From Trichopria drosophilae (taxonomy: Eukaryota; Arthropoda; Insecta; Hymenoptera; Diapriidae): a stretch of DNA of 64,000 nucleotides. The notes under the pieces were generated by a model. The model was not told the origin of the DNA, did no database searches, and worked only from the letters and a program-made list of their open reading frames with translations. Shown here piece after piece: positions 11,355 through 21,813 of this stretch. Position 1 is the stretch's first letter. Each line of letters starts with the position of its first letter. The position numbers and the translations under genes were made by a program. The stretch covers positions 104,049,501 to 104,113,500 of the forward strand of contig CM059586.1 in assembly GCA_030407085.1 (NCBI GenBank). The letters run 5' to 3'.

Positions 11355-12005
11355 ACCCTCAGTAGATATGGTTCTTGGAATAAACAGCCGGGGAAACAAA
11401 AGATTCGGAAAAAAAAGCCAGGAAAAAATAGCCATGGAAAAAAAAGCCAATGGAAAAAAAGCCGACGGAAAAAAAGCCTTGGAATGAAATATGAGAAATA
11501 TACGTAAAATGGGTTCCCGGATTATATTTCCCCGGAAAAAATTTACCCGAAAAAAGAACTATGTTGGTTCTAAAAATAAAAATCCGAGTAGAATAACCTA
11601 GCCTAATCAATTATTCATATAACCGCCAGCTAACCGCCTATAACCACCTAACCTAACTTAACCTAACCAAATCTAACCTAATCTAACCAAACCAGTCAGA
11701 ACTCTGCCTACCCCTAATAACGACTAAAAACATGTGGGCGCTCTAAAACTAACCTAACCAAACCAGTCTGAACTCTGCCTACCCCTAATAACGCCTAAAA
11801 ACATATGCGTGCTCTAAAACTAACCTAACCTAACCAGTCAGAACTCCGCCTACCCCTAACAATAATTAAAAGAATAATGCTATAAATGGCTGTTTTTTCC
11901 GTAGGCGTTTTTTTCCATTTTCTGTTCTTTCCATGGCTTTTTTTCCACGGCTCTTTCTTCCCTCGGCTTTTTATTCCGCCTACCAGTAGATATTTGTATC
12001 TACTC
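11355..12005. mobile_element. Inverted-repeat element with purine-rich arms
   Basis: The left arm (about 11355-11500) is a run of GGAAAAAAAGCC-type repeats of 16-18 bp. The right arm (about 11885-12005) is the inverted equivalent. Both outer ends carry CAGTAGATAT or CAGTAGATATTTG on opposite orientations of the unit. The centre (11600-11880) holds telomere-like CCTAA runs and three 71-bp tandem units. There is no coding sequence. It looks like a fold-back MITE. Confidence 0.5.
11635..11870. repeat. Telomere-like CCTAA repeats and 71-bp tandem units
   Basis: Degenerate CCTAA/TTAGG runs (11640-11690) lead into three tandem copies of a 71-bp unit starting near 11691, 11761 and 11833 (ACCAGTCAGAACTCTGCC, then TACCCCTAATAACG). 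Each unit ends in CTAACCTAACC, so it carries the telomere-type motif itself. Confidence 0.75.
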
Positions 12006-12468
12006 CACTTTCTCTCAATACAGCCTCCAGTTATCTACCAATTGACTGCGCGGTTGCTTTTTGGTGCGGCTTCTTAAAAGTTAAGATTAAATATTTTTCA
12101 TTTATCGGACGTAATGGTTGTGTTTTTTTCGCATAGAATAGTATCGTTGAAGCCACATAAAGTTCCGGAAATTCTGTGAACAACGGCAATGTAAGAAGGG
12201 GTTGATTCATATTTCTTCCGAGGCTTTTATCCTGTCCGTTATTCTTTTTTCCTATTTATTTTGGAAAATTGAAATAATATTATCAAAGTGAATTAAGAAC
12301 AAGGTTCGAATTCTATGGCCAGTAGTCGGTGCGAGCAACATAGATAATTTTAACGTTAGGTCATGGAGGCTCAATGACTCCAGTGGATATAACTTCTTTA
12401 AATATTCCAATGTTGGATTCGGATCACATGTTGTTTCATATCTTGGGATAGGAGGTTTTTTTCTTTAA

Positions 12469-12621
12469 CCCTTAATCCCGGCTCTAGTGTCGTTTTCGAC
12501 CCAGAGAAAATTCAAATTTTACTTTATAAATTACACAACTGTAAGCATTTCCAAGCGGCAGGACATATTTGATCCAGGTAGTGGGAGGAAAAGGCTTTAA
12601 AATAGTCATCGGAACTAAGGG
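12469..12621. mobile_element. piggyBac-like MITE (TTAA target)
   Basis: A 153-bp element is flanked by TTAA on both sides (12465-12468 and 12622-12625). Its ends begin CCCTTAATCCCGG and, on the other strand, CCCTTAGTTCCGA, the CCC-start form expected for piggyBac-type elements. It is non-coding. Confidence 0.6.
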
Positions 12622-14632
12622 TTAAGAATTATTTTAAGAATCTTCCCTTCTTTCGAATTTACAGAAAAAAAAGAGATAGCAATTTTATGTATTGTAAGCG
12701 TTGGACATTTTTTTTACAATTGCGAGCGCCGGGGTGGTCACCAAAACTTTTGGGTGACGAAAAGGAAGAAGGAGATACGTCGCACAGCATCATTCGCGAA
12801 CCTCCTTGCAGAGCAGGCATAAACAAGGCTGAATCAGCAATCGTTTGCTTTGTAAACAACCCACACCGCTGTTTATTATATTTGAAGTTATTTTCTTTCC
12901 CGTTTGTTTCCAATAAATTGCGATTGTGTTTATACCAGGGAACTGATTCCCCATTTTCCTAAACGTATATTAATAGAAGAATAGGATTGATTCCTTCCTT
13001 CAATTCCGATAGATAATCAACAAGTTTTTCAATTTCATATTTAATTGGATTATCTTTTCGTTTCTCGGAAAATTCCCCACCATTTCTTTTTAGAGTGTTT
13101 TCTGCGATTGAATCGATCACGGTGGAGAAAAGCAATTTTACCACAACAAAAAATTGTACAATGTTAGATTTATATTATACGTAATGTATCATTGGTGTTA
13201 TTAGTAGTTTTTGGTATATACTGGTCTAATGGAGATAATTGATAAAAAAAGTAAGGAAAGTTAAAAAAACGTACATGAAGGATGGAGGCAGTAGAAAATA
13301 TCTGTGGCGCTAGCTAGGTGGCCAGCGCAACGTTTATCTTCTACTAGGGAGGGTTAACGATTTTCATATATAACAATGTAAGGATGTTAACAACTGGTGG
13401 AAGGGCTCGAAATAAAATTCACAATATAATCGACCGGAAACTAATAATCAAATTTATTTGGATCAGCCTACTGGTGATGACTTGATCGCGATATGCATCT
13501 AACCCGACGACATCCCGATTCTCGAAATGAACTTTGTTCGTCTTTTCAATTTATCGAGGATTTAAATGGACTAAATCATCATATATATATATATATATAT
13601 ATCGATATTATAATATTCGAATTACAAATAATTTTATCGAGATCGTCACCATTTTGAAGGACCTTTTACCTAAACAGGACACCTTTCTTTTGAGAAGTAC
13701 CCCCATTCGGGTGTGCAATGGCGTAGGGAAAACCACCTTTGTGGGGTAACAGAGGGTCAAAATAGAGTGTACAAATATGTTTTTAAAATATGTCTGTGAC
13801 ATTTCGAATCTAATACGAGTTTTCTTCAGAAAGTTGTGTAACTATTGCGCGAAATTTGGGTTGTTATATGGATGACATGGTGCAAGTTGTTCATTTGTTA
13901 GTGATAAAGTGCTAGGAATAAATGAACGGTTGTTGATGCATTTAAATATTTATAATAATTGTATTATTGAATTAAATTAAAGATTTGTAGACAATTGGGT
14001 GGTAAATTTCCGGTAGCATACTTGCGCTGGTTTTATTTACTAACGAATGTCTCCCGTTTTGCGGTTAGGTCAATAACCACCATAGGTACCGTTGATGCAT
14101 TTGGAACCTTCTGTGCCGTCGTTAGCTGCTCCCATTGTAGAACTGGATTTTCATTTGATAAAAAAGAATGCCGACGTCAAGTTATAATATTCAAATTCTC
14201 ATTGTGGGCTCAATTTTGAAGACGTTACAATGAACTAGATTAAAAAAAGTAAAACATTTTCCGTGTACCATCTGCATACTTTCAATAAATTCGCATTCTA
14301 CATTTTATCCCGATAGCAAGGCATAAGTCTCACGTTGAGCTCATAGTTGAGTTGATATTTTATTGTAGATAATTACCTGTATCATGAAAACTGGTGTCTG
14401 CAAAATTAATTATTCAGCTGTTGTAAGTAACAAAATTCATTTATCGGAAATATAAGATGATTAATTGTGTTCATTTTCTCTTCTCACTTCATTTGGAACA
14501 ATAAACGAATGAACCGCCATACTGTCTATTTACAAATCGTACATAGTTAATCACGTTCTTCTTTATCGGTTGATTTGATTACTTTGTTGTTTTACTCGAA
14601 TGAAAATGACATATACCTGAGTAATACTGCGA
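12622..14632. other. Intergenic; microsatellite and a dispersed repeat
   Basis: No gene is supported. There is an (AT)n run at 13580-13602. A repeat at about 13640-13746 with AGTACCCCCATTCGGG recurs at 16795-16835. Short frames on either strand lack domains. Confidence 0.5.
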
Positions 14633-14794
14633 TATCAGTTCGAGACAATTTGTCACGTTAGTGTTGTAGTCTGATTCTGATTCTTAATGATCCACGAAAG
14701 AATATTATGTAGAAAATTGTTACGTGATTTTTTATCTGTGTTAACTTAACGTTAAGCAATTTATTTTAAAGAATAGTGTATATTGAATTCAATT
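14633..14794 (+). promoter_or_regulatory. Possible initiator and 5' leader of the acyltransferase gene
   Basis: An insect-type initiator match (TATCAGTT, about 14631-14639) lies about 160 bp upstream of the start codon, with no TATA box in place. The transcription start is inferred only. Confidence 0.3.
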
Positions 14795-16421
14795 ATGTCA
14801 GTTGAACAAGACACCGACATTTTGCAACCATTGATTGTGAGCGAGTGGCCGCTACACCGGGATATTTTTACTCGAGATTGGCCAGCGTTGTCGTATGTAA
14901 GTATTTTGGTTTATGCATAAGAAAACAAAACTAAAAAAATGAAAAAAAAAAAAGAACATTTTTCATTTTTAGTTGGTTCTCATGACTTTCCGTTTTCTGA
15001 AATGCTATTTCAAAAAATTTGCTCCGCTTATTTCGTTTTTGACTCAAATATCCAAAATTCATATTGATTCTTTCATTTTGTGAAATTTACTTAAATATGG
15101 GTTGTATTTTTGGAAATGAACCTTTAATGGAATATTTTAGAGTCGTCAATAATTCTCGACATTTAATTTCTTATCGATTTACTGAAATGCAGATAATATT
15201 TAAGATTAAAAGTTCAGGGTCTTCTAGCTTAATTATTACATATTAAATAATGAAACATTATTAATTTAAATTTTGTATTTCAGCTATACTATTGGATTGA
15301 AAATGCGATTAAATGAAAAGAAAAATTACCAAATCTTGAGCATGAAATATTCTGCCCTCAAGGAAAATATGAAAGCGGAGTGTTTTTCGGAATTTCCTCT
15401 GTGAGGGTCTTTAAATTTTTTCAAATGAAACAATGGGTTTAAATTGGTATTTTTTATCATTGATATTTTATGGATAATCTTTGGAAAAATAGAAGAATTA
15501 CACGATAAAAGTGTGCAATTAAAATTTGCTTTGATGTAATGCGGTCCACCAAACGTATATGATCTTGACATTCAAGGTCACAGTTTTAGCTTAAAATTTA
15601 ACGATTAAAATTTAGGGATTTGTAGTTGATACACTTGCAAAATGTTTGCTAACGTATATTAAATTATATAACAATTTTCAGTTTTCCACACTGACAATAG
15701 TATCGTTCACTTTCGAAGACTCTAAAGACTTGTATTTTAAATGCGTGACGGAATCTGCCCGTATTCCGTGGAGCAGAGATCCGATGTTCATAGGAACTCA
15801 CGAACAATATGTCGTTCCCACATTAAGTAGATCATTGAAACACCTTCAAGATTTTAAAGTCTTGGAAATTGAACATGAATGGATCATTGGATGCTACATA
15901 AAACCTGCAAAGGACTCCATTGCATCAGATAATTTAGAGTGAGTTTACATACTTTATCAACGTTAATGTTAATTTTATAAATAATTTACAATATTCAATT
16001 GGGCAGAATTCCAGAGGGTTATGAATTAAAAGCTTTGGACGTTTCTCAAGTCCCATTCATAACATCCGTGTATCCACATACCACCCCAGACGGGTTTGAA
16101 TCCATGAGCAACTACTTCCGAATTCTGATTATACTAAACAGAGGTCTTGGATTGTTTACTGAATCTAACGAATTGGTTTCGTGGGCCTTACATACCCAGT
16201 GGAATGGTATAGGAATGGTCCACACAGTAGATAATCACAAGCGAAAAGGCTTTGCTAGAATCGTGGTAGAAGCATTAACTAAGGAGTTAGCCAAAGAAGG
16301 AATCGATGCTACGACTTTTGTTGTAAAGGAAAATGATATTTCCGCAAAAATGTTTGCGTCTTTAGGTTGGAGGGAGTTTGTTACTATACATAAGTTTGAC
16401 ACGAAGCATTTGAAAACATAA
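14795..16421 (+). CDS. Glycine N-acyltransferase-like (GLYAT family), with an in-frame TGA
   Basis: Four exons fit GT-AG rules: 14795-14896, 15284-15400, 15682-15938 and 16007-16421. They encode 296 codons plus stop, essentially the length of the vertebrate GLYAT family. Exon 3 carries FTFEDSKDLYFKCVTESA. Exon 4 has the GNAT-fold C-terminal half with the acyl-CoA-binding loop KRKGFA (about residues 237-242), followed by the GYPEGL-like SLGWREF end. Members transfer acyl groups from acyl-CoA to glycine or other acceptors; the substrate here is unknown. Codon 45 (15314-15316) is TGA, in frame, where the family has Trp (AIK-stop-KEKLPNL). All else is undamaged. A recent null allele, a sequencing error or readthrough are all possible; the start ATG is the only one in frame with exon 1. 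Confidence 0.8.
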
Positions 16422-16539
16422 TTACATACTTATGTAATATAAATTTGTTAAATATTTAACTGTACTGGACATTATACGTGTAAACTGATACTCTTTTTAA
16501 TTATGGTAAGTTAGGCGTATACGATAAATTTTTCTACGC

Positions 16540-16842
16540 CTTTGTCTCTCCAAGAGAGAACATCTATTTCCTTTCGTCCAAGAGGAACTACCGCCGCCTT
16601 TCCTCCAAGAGAGAATGCATCACCTTTCCTCCAAGAGGACTATCTATCTGTCTAAAAACATGCTATCCAAACTGTACTTGCCCGATTCTTACATATACCG
16701 ATGTTATCAACCGCGCATTGTCTCCAATCGTGAAGGCCCGTACATGATAATCTGTAGGCACCCTTCTTGCGACTGCAGCCGACTTCCTTTCAGGAGTACC
16801 CCCATTCGGGGGTTCAATGGTGTGGGGAAAACTGCAGACTAG
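16540..16842. repeat. Short tandem units and a dispersed repeat downstream of the acyltransferase
   Basis: Four imperfect units of about 30 bp (CCTTTC.TCCAAGAGAGAA) lie at 16545-16640. The AGTACCCCCATTCGGG repeat follows at 16797-16812, matching 13695-13712 together with its flank. Neither appears to code. Confidence 0.55.
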
Positions 16843-17349
16843 CGTGGCCTAAACCATTTTTTGTGGGCTCGTATTATTATTGTTTCTCGTTTTAGTATGC
16901 CATATTAATTCGCCATTTTCAATTTTGAAAATTTGTAACCTGGTTATTATTCTTCATTAATATCCGTTGATATGCAAAATGGTATTGTATTAAGTTAATG
17001 AAATTTATTTTCCATTTTTTAGGCATTGAATTTTTTAGATGGAAAGGTTTAAAATACTTATATGTATACTAAAATTACACACGAGTTCACCGTTGGCAGT
17101 TTTCATCGTAATGTCGGTTAAAATAGCATCTACATATATTTCAGTGATTAGAAAAGATCCAAAACTGAAGAAACCTAAATAAACAAATAATACGAATTAT
17201 TTTTCTTATCATCTAATCACATTTAGATTTTTATATAACGTCCTACACATTATCAACTGTTAGTTCTTTACAATCCTATATATTACATAATTTGAGTTTT
17301 ATCAAGCGCATGTAATAAAATCTATGTAAAATTCTTAATACGAACAAAT
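16843..17349. other. Intergenic, nothing recognised
   Basis: AT-rich sequence with no supported coding, RNA or TE feature. Confidence 0.5.
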
Positions 17350-18071
17350 TTAAAATTGATAACCCGTTTCCTTCGGCATTTCATTTTTCCATTGTCCAAC
17401 TTGTCCTTTTCTAATGAAACATGAATTTCCACCTGTTTTTCCATTTTGTTTGAGTATGTTATTTTCATAAATGGCAGCTGAATTTTTCTTCATGCTTTCA
17501 AAGCTCAGGTGTTTAGTCAAAAGCTCTACTTGATGGTTGTCAAGTTTTTTGTTTAGGAAAGTTGCCGTTTTCCTTATAACTGAAGACAAGTTCTGAAAAA
17601 TAAACAGGAATCGTATTTAAAAGTTCGTAAAAATGTGGATAATTATGTATTTAAGTTTTATATAAAATGTCAGTTTAAATGAAAAACTTACCACTTTCAT
17701 ATCTTCGCACTTGAGGAATAAGATATTCTCTTTATCCCGATGTTCTATGAATCCTTTAGAACACGTGTTCCCAGTAAGATCCGTAAACTCAAAATGAATA
17801 TATGATCAATCGAAACCTAAAAACATTCCTAGATTCTATATAATATCGAGTTTAATTACAAAAACTGTTTTCAAAAATTACTTTGTAACAGGAGAAGAAA
17901 AATATTAAATTGGAGGTAACTTCTTAAAATTGAAAATGGAGGAGCTGTTTTTGCGCTATTGACTTTCTAAAATGTGAATATTGATGTTTTAAGAGGAATC
18001 GCGATAATTCCGGGAATACAGCAGGCACTAAACAAAACATTGACAAAACTTCTCTTTACAGAATTATTGTA

Positions 18072-18570
18072 ACAGAGTAGAGTCCCGGTATATTTGCCTG
18101 CTCGGTTCCACGCTTCGCACTTCCCTCCTTCCCGTAAGTGTTACAGTGGCCCTCCCTTTATTTTAACTTTTCGAGTCAATGAAGATGGCGGTCTCTTCCC
18201 TTATTTTACCGCTTCCCCTCATTCTCACCACTGGCAGTATGAGGGAATAAAAACAAAGAGAGGAGATACAGTGGCGTCTTTCTTCACCTGTATACGCAAG
18301 CGCAAACAGCAGTCCGCACTCTTTTGAACACTTTCAAATGGCGAATGGTGGGGGAACTCACGAGGGGAAGAAGTTAACATAAGGGACGAAAAAAAGTTAA
18401 AATAAAGGATGCAGTTAGAATAATAGGAGTTAAAATAAAGGGAGGGCCACTGTATGTTCGAGACATCACAGCAGGCCCTTCCGGAGGCCCCAGCCCGCAA
18501 AGTGGGGGATAAAGAGAGCGGCAACAGGTAAATATAACGAGACGCAATTATACCGGGACTTTATTATAGT
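18072..18570. mobile_element. Outer inverted-repeat MITE hosting a nested pogo-type MITE
   Basis: AGTCCCGGTATATTTGC at 18081-18097 is mirrored by AGTCCCGGTATAATTGC on the minus strand at 18561-18545. Between these arms lies the complete inner element 18144-18452, so removing it leaves a MITE of about 190 bp. It lies within sulfotransferase pseudogene A, between its second and first recognisable exons. Exact ends are uncertain. Confidence 0.55.
18144..18452. mobile_element. Nested pogo-type MITE, 309 bp
   Basis: Perfect terminal inverted repeats of at least 20 bp (CAGTGGCCCTCCCTTTATTT...) are flanked by TA on both sides (18142-18143, 18453-18454). Subterminal GTTAAAATAAAGG and CCCTTATTTTA copies resemble the structure of the Tigger at 5585 and the MITE at 56903. 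It is non-coding and probably mobilised by a pogo-group transposase. Confidence 0.8.
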
Positions 18571-19334
18571 GAGGTTATGACGGGGACCAGATGTATCAAA
18601 CTCGTTGATGTGAGATTTGTTGGGTTACTAAAAAGCAATAGAATGTCAGAATTCCAAAATTCAAGACGGCGGGTCCAATATGACTGACTGAAAGTATTAA
18701 AATAGATTTCAGTGTTCTAATAACGAAAATATGTCGAAATTTAAGGTCTTTTTTATATTTTTTTTTAAATCTCAGGTCAGATTCGCAATCAAATCATCAA
18801 TCATTTGAAATTAATTTTGATAAACATGAGTTTTCTAATGTTAGAATTGGCAGATTCAATATAGATATAAATGTCGATGTAGCAAAATCCTTCCCATACC
18901 TTATTAATAAACATTTTCTTCCAAATAAATATTTAATATGACTTACGTTTATTTCCCAAATATAATTTGCAAAAATCTTCGAAACTTCCATGTGACATAA
19001 TGTCATTATACATATAGCCGGTAATGATGGAAGCAGGAAGTGCAAGAATCCTTCGAGTTTACTCTAACGAGCCACACAAATTACTTTAGTTCTTTTTTCA
19101 AAAGTTCGCAGTTGCCGAGGTAATAAATGAAAATGTATATGTGTTTTGATGAACCTAGGACTAGGTAAGTTTTTCGTATATTCTACGCTGTCTAATAAAA
19201 TTGATCGCACTTTACGTTTTTCTGTCAGATTTGAATATTTTTTAACCAATTTGTTCCAGTCATACATGGTACTAATTCTGTCAAAATAGAATTACTTAAT
19301 ATTAAAAATTAACTATATTATTTTGATGAATGTC

Positions 19335-20420
19335 TACCCAGCAATCGAGATTGGATAGAATTGGATTGAAAATTTCAATTCATTTTGAATTCTTACTTTG
19401 ATTCCGTAAATATGTATTCAAACTGATTGAATTCCGAAGAAAGGAATCCATCTGTATTCAATTTTACGAATACAATCGGAAGCGTAATTTGCCGGATTAA
19501 ATTTCAGAAAAAGTAAACCATCTGTATTCAATTTTACGAACACAATTAGATAGTTTTGAATCCGTAATATTGAATACAGATTTATTCTAAATTTATTTTT
19601 TGAAAGAAAACTTGTTTTGCATTGAGATGAATACGCTTAGATAGTTTTTAATCCCTAATGTTGAATACGGAGGCATTCAATATTTCGTTTTGAAGAAGGA
19701 AACTTTTTTTTGATTGAAATGAATTCACTTGGATAGCTTTGAGTCCGTAATATTGAATACGATGTATACAAAGTTTCGTTTTTGAAAGAAAACTTTTCTT
19801 GCATTGAAATGAATACGCTTAGGTAGTTTTGAATCCGTAATGTTGAATATAGATTTATTGAAAGTTTATTTTTTTTGAAAGAAAACTTTTTTTTCCATTG
19901 AAATGAATACGCTTAGATAGGTCTGAATCCGTAATGTTGAATGCGGAGGCATTCAATATTTCGTTTTTAAGAAGGAAACTTTTTATGGATTGAAATGAAT
20001 ACACTTGGCTACTTTTGAAGCCGTAATGTTGAATACGGATGCATTCAATGTTTCGTTTTTAAATAGGAAACTTTTTTTGGATTGAAATGAATACATTGGA
20101 TAGTTTTGAATCCGTAATGTTGAATACGGATGCATTCAATATTTCGTTTTTAAAAAGGAAACTATTTTTTGTTTGAAATGAATACACTTAGACAGTTTTG
20201 AATCCGTAATGTTGAATACGGATGTATTTAAGATTTAATTTTTAAAAAGAAAACTTTTTTTGGATTAATATGAATTCAGAAAGTAACCTTTTTATTCGTA
20301 TGAACGAATAGAATTGTATTTACGTATTAAAATGGACACACCGTTGAAAAAAGTATCGATTCAGAATTTAATAATTGAATCCAATTCTATACAACTCTAT
20401 CCAAATTCGATTGCTGGGTA
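19335..20420. mobile_element. TIR element carrying a 92-bp satellite array
   Basis: Ends are TACCCAGCAATCGA at 19335 and its complement ending at 20420. The inverted similarity continues inward (TTGGATAGA, then AATTGGATT) for about 40 bp. The whole centre is a tandem array (see 19440-20290). There is no transposase. It lies between the two sulfotransferase copies, just upstream of the first recognisable exon of copy A. Confidence 0.75.
19440..20290. repeat. Satellite-like array, about 92-bp monomer, 8-9 copies
   Basis: The landmark TCCGTAATRTTGAATAC recurs at about 19561, 19652, 19744, 19834, 19928, 20020, 20111 and 20203, a spacing of 90-94 bp. Monomers also share GAATGAATACRCTTAGATAG and an A-rich GAAAACTTTTTTT block. 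Divergence between monomers is modest. Confidence 0.9.
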
Positions 20421-21595
20421 CCAAAGTGATTTTTGTATTTCTCGTTTTAACTTGATCTATCTAGATGTGGAAACCTTCTACACAATCTTTCTTTCGCTCC
20501 TTCAAAATTTAGATCATTTCCTACGCACCAAACCATTTTTGGTCCATGTCGTCTCTAAAGAAATTCTTTTAAGAAATGATTTCACTCAAAAATACGTCTT
20601 AAAAGATCTCGTTTTATTTTCAAACATGTGTGAAAATTGTATACTTTGTTACTTTTATATATACTATTTTACTTATACACCTGGTCCTGGCACACCCTAT
20701 TTCATTTCAAAAATAAAAAATCATACAACTAGACAAAAATTGTCGATCATTCACATATCAATTGAAAAGGATCTTCCGTTCATCATAAATCAATTTATAT
20801 TATTATTTTTCATTGTATCTGTCAGATGTCGCTGTCTTGCAACTCCCCATTACTCACAATCTTAATTCACAGTTTAGTTAAATACACAGAGAAATGTCAA
20901 GTAAATTTATTTAGCATATTGTGTCTTACTAATAAACCATTTTTCCAGAGATGCATAAAAGTGAAATGTATAAAATTTTCGTACATTCGAAACAGTATTG
21001 TGTGAACTACTTTAATCCTCACAGTTTAACATTTTTGTTTGTTACAAATTTATTCACCTCTGAATCGTAGAGGCCGTCAAAATTTAAATCTTTCTCTTTA
21101 GAGAGCACCTTATATGCATTTAGCATTTATGTTTTTGTTATTGCAAATATAGTTTATAGTTTTTCTGACTTGTAAAGTTTTTAAAATGATGTTAATAAGT
21201 TGATGAATATACATAAAAAGTACAACTGAAATTCATTTCAATTTTTATCATACATTGCATTCAAATGCTCTAAATTTGTATTGATGGTGATTACAAATTA
21301 CTTACCGATCTTTAGGCTTATTCACAACAAATTACTTTAAGCTATAAGTGTATGAAGTCTGAAGTCACTGATGAAAATATGTATCGTGTAAATGACGTAT
21401 GGCCCGCCATCATACAGATAACCGATAAACAGTGCAGAGGATAAACATAAATTGCATTCTGTTAAAAAATAATTATCCATTGTATTGAATTGAATGGGAA
21501 ATATTATGACTATATTTGTATAATCGTCATTATTCCTCCCGAAGTGGGACCCATCGACTTCCTAATCGTTTTTTTGTAGGTTATAATACATCCAT
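20421..21595. other. Intergenic; one long frame of unknown meaning
   Basis: A 183-residue plus-strand frame (20314-20865) begins inside the TIR element and continues past it. It has no recognisable domain, its composition is that of AT-rich DNA, and I do not treat it as a gene. Confidence 0.45.
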
Positions 21596-21780
21596 TTTTA
21601 TTTATTTATTAATGTATTCCACAAGCTATGAATCGCAACACAAGGTGCTCGTCGCGCCGACATACGGTTTAGTTCCTTGACCTCAAGAAAGCGACCATGA
21701 AAAATCATTATCATGGGTATCCTGTATTTGATGATGGATAAAGGAAGGGATAGATATGTATTAAGGAATAAATAAAAATA
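21596..21780 (-). repeat. Possible LINE 3' end fragment
   Basis: A TTTATTTATTTATTA run at the left end is followed by GC-richer sequence, the same layout as the LINE ends at 40157 and 43577. There is no coding match, so confidence is low. Confidence 0.3.
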
Positions 21781-21813
21781 TATTTTTCCTTTTAAAACAA
21801 CAATAATATCACA

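Larger units (their letters stand above)
17350..19267 (-). pseudogene. Cytosolic sulfotransferase, copy A (broken)
   Basis: Minus-strand exons. The first, about 19267-18947, reads MYDWNKLVKK... then SPRFIKTHIHFHLLPRQLR and KVICVAR, the substrate-binding and central segment of SULT proteins. A TAG then follows directly, where RNPKD is expected, and later frames shift before the donor. The second, about 17810-17692, holds the WEHV...GFIEHRDKENILFLKCEDMK block with a 1-bp frameshift. The third, 17592-17350, is the C-terminal exon ending FIRKGQVGQWKNEMP, the conserved PAPS-binding RKG-GxW end, and is intact. Sulfotransferases move sulfate from PAPS to small alcohols or phenols. No exon with the 5' PAPS loop (TFPKSGTTW) was found. 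Multiple lesions make it a pseudogene. Confidence 0.75.

Noticed and set aside
20314..20865. 183-codon open frame
   Set aside because: It starts inside the TIR element, has no domain, and its composition is that of AT-rich non-coding DNA.
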